A stretch of 6,972 nucleotides of DNA from Chitinophagaceae bacterium (lineage in GTDB: Bacteria; Bacteroidota; Bacteroidia; Chitinophagales; Chitinophagaceae): positions 1 through 6,972 of the forward strand of contig JAGOUF010000126.1 of assembly GCA_018061385.1 (NCBI GenBank), given 5' to 3'. The translations under genes and the position numbers were made by a program. Under the pieces are notes generated by a model. It did not search any database, was not told the origin of the DNA, and saw only the letters and a program-made list of their open reading frames with translations. Positions 4,829 to 6,972 of the stretch are shown here, one piece after another (within the stretch, counting starts at the first letter, position 1; each line of letters starts with the position of its first letter).

Positions 4829-6370
4829 CTATTCAGTTTCTTCGTTTAAATTTAAAGGGTACGTATAGTTTCCTTCATAACCAGGATAAATACCATCTAA
4901 ACGTACTTTTCCATCTTTTGTATTGGCAATTGCAGCTTTAAATTCATCAATATTTTTGATCTCAACTCCATTCACTGTTGTAATTACAAAACCTTCTTGT
5001 ACTCTAGTTTTAGACAATGCACCTGTACCAATTTTTTTAACAACTACACCACCAGCAATTTCATTTGCAGCAGCAACTTTTTTATCTACATTTTCCAATG
5101 TGCCACCTACTTTATCTACTATATTGCTAGTTTTTACAATGTCTGTATTTCCTGCTTTGTTTTTTAATGTAACAGTAGTTGTATTTTCTTTGCCATTTCT
5201 TTTATAAGTTACAGTTACTTTATCGCCTGGTTTGTATAAAGAAACTTGCTCTTGCATTTGTGGTCCACTGGTAATTTGTGTACCATTAATTTTAGTAATA
5301 ATATCTTTTTCTTTAATGCCAGCTGCAGCAGCTGCACTGCCATCAGTTACGCCTAAAACAAATACACCTTCATTGGTTTTCCATGTAGAACCATAATCTC
5401 TGTCCAATTCTGCTTGTTGACGTTCAGGTAAACCTTCAGCAGGATAACTAATGCCAATAAATGCTCTTTGTACTGAGCCATATTTTACCATGTCGGCAAT
5501 TACTTTTTTTACAATGTTTACAGGTATGGCATAAGCATAACCTGTATAATAACCAGTTGGAGAAGCAATGGCAGAATTAATGCCAACCAACTCTCCATTG
5601 GTGTTAATTAATGCACCACCACTATTTCCAGGATTTACCGCAGCATCGGTTTGAATAAAACTTTCAACTGGTGTTTTACTTTGGCGTTGATTGATGTTAA
5701 TGCTTCTAGCTTTTGCACTCACAATTCCTGCACTCACAGTTACGTCAAGGTTTAAAGGATAACCAATTGCTAAAACCCATTGACCAAGTTTTACATCATC
5801 ACTATTGCCATATACTAAATAAGGTAATTTATCTGCATCAATTTTAATAACAGCTAAATCTGTACTAGGATCGGTTCCAATAACAGTTGCTTTGTATGTT
5901 TTTTTATTGGTAAGGGTAACATTAATTTCATCGGCTCCATCAACTACGTGGTTGTTGGTTACAATGTATCCATCCTGACTAACAATAACACCACTACCAC
6001 TTGCTTGTTGTTCTGGCACTACTTGCATACGTGGGCCATTGAAAAAATCTTCAAACATATCGCCTCCAAACATATCACCAAAAGGATTTCGTTGACGGGG
6101 TTGATTGTTGCTTACTTGGCGGGCTTTTGTTTTTGTTTTAATGTGCACTACAGCAGGTGTAGCACTTGTTGCAGCAGTAGTGAAATCTGTTGTGTTTGAA
6201 GGTGCATTGTTGTTGCCAAAAAATCCAGCATAATTAACTGGCAATTTTCCTTCTTCTTGCATTCCAGCATATTTATGCTGCATAAATTTACTATAGCCTG
6301 CCACACTCAAAATGGCTGTAGCAGCACTAATGGCAACCACGGCTAAGATGTTTTTGAGATTCATATTCAT
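4829..6370 (-). CDS. htrA: HtrA/DegQ-type periplasmic serine protease with two PDZ domains
   Basis: 513 residues, typical for Bacteroidota Do-like proteases. It degrades or refolds damaged envelope proteins. Residues 5-25 form a hydrophobic signal sequence or membrane anchor. After a Ser/Thr/Ala-rich linker, the trypsin-like domain (about 65-300) has all catalytic residues: H141 in TNNHVVDG, D171 in DPSTDLAV and S250 in NPGNSGG. A Gly/Phe/Asp-rich insertion (about 94-113, NPFGDMFGGDMFEDFF) precedes the GSGVIVSQDGYIVTNNH strand, at the place of the LA loop. PDZ1 spans about 303-400 (EGVFVLGVTDGSAAAAAGIKEKDII) and PDZ2 about 420-508, the latter more divergent. Two ATGs are possible, 6370 and 6364; both leave the signal intact and I keep the longer. 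The gene ends at a clear terminator and appears monocistronic. Confidence 0.96.
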   Translation of the reverse strand: MNMNLKNILAVVAISAATAILSVAGYSKFMQHKYAGMQEEGKLPVNYAGFFGNNNAPSNTTDFTTAATSATPAVVHIKTKTKARQVSNNQPRQRNPFGDMFGGDMFEDFFNGPRMQVVPEQQASGSGVIVSQDGYIVTNNHVVDGADEINVTLTNKKTYKATVIGTDPSTDLAVIKIDADKLPYLVYGNSDDVKLGQWVLAIGYPLNLDVTVSAGIVSAKARSININQRQSKTPVESFIQTDAAVNPGNSGGALINTNGELVGINSAIASPTGYYTGYAYAIPVNIVKKVIADMVKYGSVQRAFIGISYPAEGLPERQQAELDRDYGSTWKTNEGVFVLGVTDGSAAAAAGIKEKDIITKINGTQITSGPQMQEQVSLYKPGDKVTVTYKRNGKENTTTVTLKNKAGNTDIVKTSNIVDKVGGTLENVDKKVAAANEIAGGVVVKKIGTGALSKTRVQEGFVITTVNGVEIKNIDEFKAAIANTKDGKVRLDGIYPGYEGNYTYPLNLNEETE

Positions 6371-6609
6371 TTTTGTATTTTTTATATTGTTAGCTATTCA
6401 AATTTTGTGCCTTTCTACTACAAATATCGAAAGCTGTTTAAAAGTCAGCTATACCTTATATAACCTTTAACAATCTTTTACGATGAAAGTCGTATAACTA
6501 TCTTTTTCTGCAATTTTTTCAGTTACACTTTGTCAAAATTTACCAATTACCAAAAGATGTTGAAAAATTATTTTAAACTGCTACTAAATTCGAGTAACAA
6601 TTTAATTTG
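6371..6609. other. AT-rich intergenic gap between htrA and the acyl-CoA reductase gene
   Basis: 239 bp with no supported gene on either strand. It contains the weak htrA -7 candidate, a 5-bp inverted repeat TACGA/TCGTA with a 6-nt loop (6479-6494) and the left arm of a 7-bp palindrome GTAACAA/TTGTTAC (6594-6613) that runs into the stop codon of the acyl-CoA reductase gene. Neither hairpin is followed by a T run, so I see no good terminator for the upstream gene here. Confidence 0.5.
6421..6428 (-). promoter_or_regulatory. Possible -7 box (GATATTTG) of htrA
   Basis: On the minus strand GATATTTG differs from TAnnTTTG only at the first base and lies 50 nt before the htrA ATG. No convincing -33 TTG accompanies it. 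It is the best candidate in this AT-rich gap, but a weak one. Confidence 0.3.
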
Positions 6610-6972
6610 TTACAAGTTCAGCAAAAATTGCAATGTATCTATTCCGTCTGCGTAATCATTTAGCTTGGGTTGTTGTGCTTTTCCAAATGGCACTCCATAT
6701 TTACCAACAATACATTGTACGTCGGAAGTAGATTTTAAACTTGAGATTAAACTTTCTACATGATTGTAATGACTGTAATTTACTTGACTAATGGGTGAAA
6801 ACAATGCTTCATTTTCTGAAAGAATTACAGAGCCATTGGTCATGTACAATTTATTGCTCATCATTAATAAGGCTAAATGATAATCGTAATTGTGTTTGTA
6901 TTTGTGAAATTCAAAATACTCATCGTACTTTTTTAAAGCGTTTAGTAAAGGAATAAAATCATATCCTTCAGG
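6610..6972 (-). CDS. Acyl-CoA reductase, LuxC family, C-terminal 120 residues (5' end outside window)
   Basis: The minus-strand frame is open to the right edge, so this is a 3' fragment and not an 84-residue gene starting at the ATG 6864. Read from the edge, it begins PEGYDFIPLLNALKKYDEYF, continues HNYDYHLALLMMSNKLYMTNG, and ends with ENEALFSPISQVNYSHY, QCIVGKYGVPFGKAQQPKL and NDYADGIDTLQFLLNL. This matches the C-terminal end of the acyl-CoA reductases found widely in Bacteroidota, which belong to the LuxC family and reduce acyl-CoA or acyl groups to aldehydes with NADPH. The nucleotide-binding part and catalytic cysteine would lie upstream, outside the window. The full protein is usually about 330-350 residues. 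The native substrate in Bacteroidota is uncertain. The stop is TAA at 6610-6612. Confidence 0.87.
   Translation of the reverse strand, partial: PEGYDFIPLLNALKKYDEYFEFHKYKHNYDYHLALLMMSNKLYMTNGSVILSENEALFSPISQVNYSHYNHVESLISSLKSTSDVQCIVGKYGVPFGKAQQPKLNDYADGIDTLQFLLNL

Noticed and set aside
4923..5207. Plus-strand open frames inside htrA (also 5948-6199), and others inside gltX and the B12-domain gene
   Set aside because: They are antisense to strongly conserved genes, show no recognisable domain, and have composition expected of reverse-complemented coding sequence.
6594..6613. GTAACAA/TTGTTAC palindrome as terminator of the acyl-CoA reductase gene
   Set aside because: The stem is short and AT-rich, overlaps the stop codon and has no T run after it.
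6610..6864. Separate 84-residue gene starting at ATG 6864
   Set aside because: The frame stays open to the window edge and the upstream residues match the same acyl-CoA reductase, so it is the 3' end of a longer gene.

Overview
The window looks like ordinary chromosome from a low-GC member of the Bacteroidota, probably close to the Chitinophagaceae. This is inferred from the AT-rich sequence, start codons without Shine-Dalgarno motifs, promoter -7 boxes of the TAnnTTTG type, and the protein set (LemA-TPM-TPM cluster, Bacteroidota-style GluRS, two-PDZ HtrA, LuxC-type acyl-CoA reductase). I see no mobile element, CRISPR array, tRNA or rRNA.

Layout. Positions 1-1535 (+) hold the 3' end of lemA followed by two TPM-domain genes, one with no evident export signal and one exported with a glycine-rich tail. 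A perfect bidirectional hairpin terminator (1555-1596) separates them from two minus-strand genes: a stand-alone cobalamin-binding domain protein (1606-2013) and gltX (2107-3627), each with its own terminator and promoter-like box. A 188-bp divergent intergenic region (3628-3815) separates gltX from a plus-strand gene for a secreted protein resembling the ARPP-1/DUF6569 family (3816-4754). That gene converges on a minus-strand periplasmic HtrA/DegQ-type protease (4829-6370), with a terminator between them serving mainly the protease. After a 239-bp AT-rich gap the window ends inside a minus-strand acyl-CoA reductase gene (6610 to the edge).

The genes do not form one pathway. Those with an envelope link are the LemA/TPM cluster, the secreted ARPP-1-like protein and HtrA. 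GluRS, the B12-domain protein and the acyl-CoA reductase are metabolic or housekeeping genes.

The most unusual signal is in the gltX/ARPP-1 intergenic region. Two degenerate arrays of 7-bp units, in inverted orientation, run outward from its centre and stop exactly at two divergent copies of the same 11-nt promoter core (TTATCTTTGCA). Both promoters lack a recognisable -33 TTG, and both put the ATG only 6-8 nt past the -7 box. This layout also shows that the longest-ORF starts for both flanking genes are wrong.
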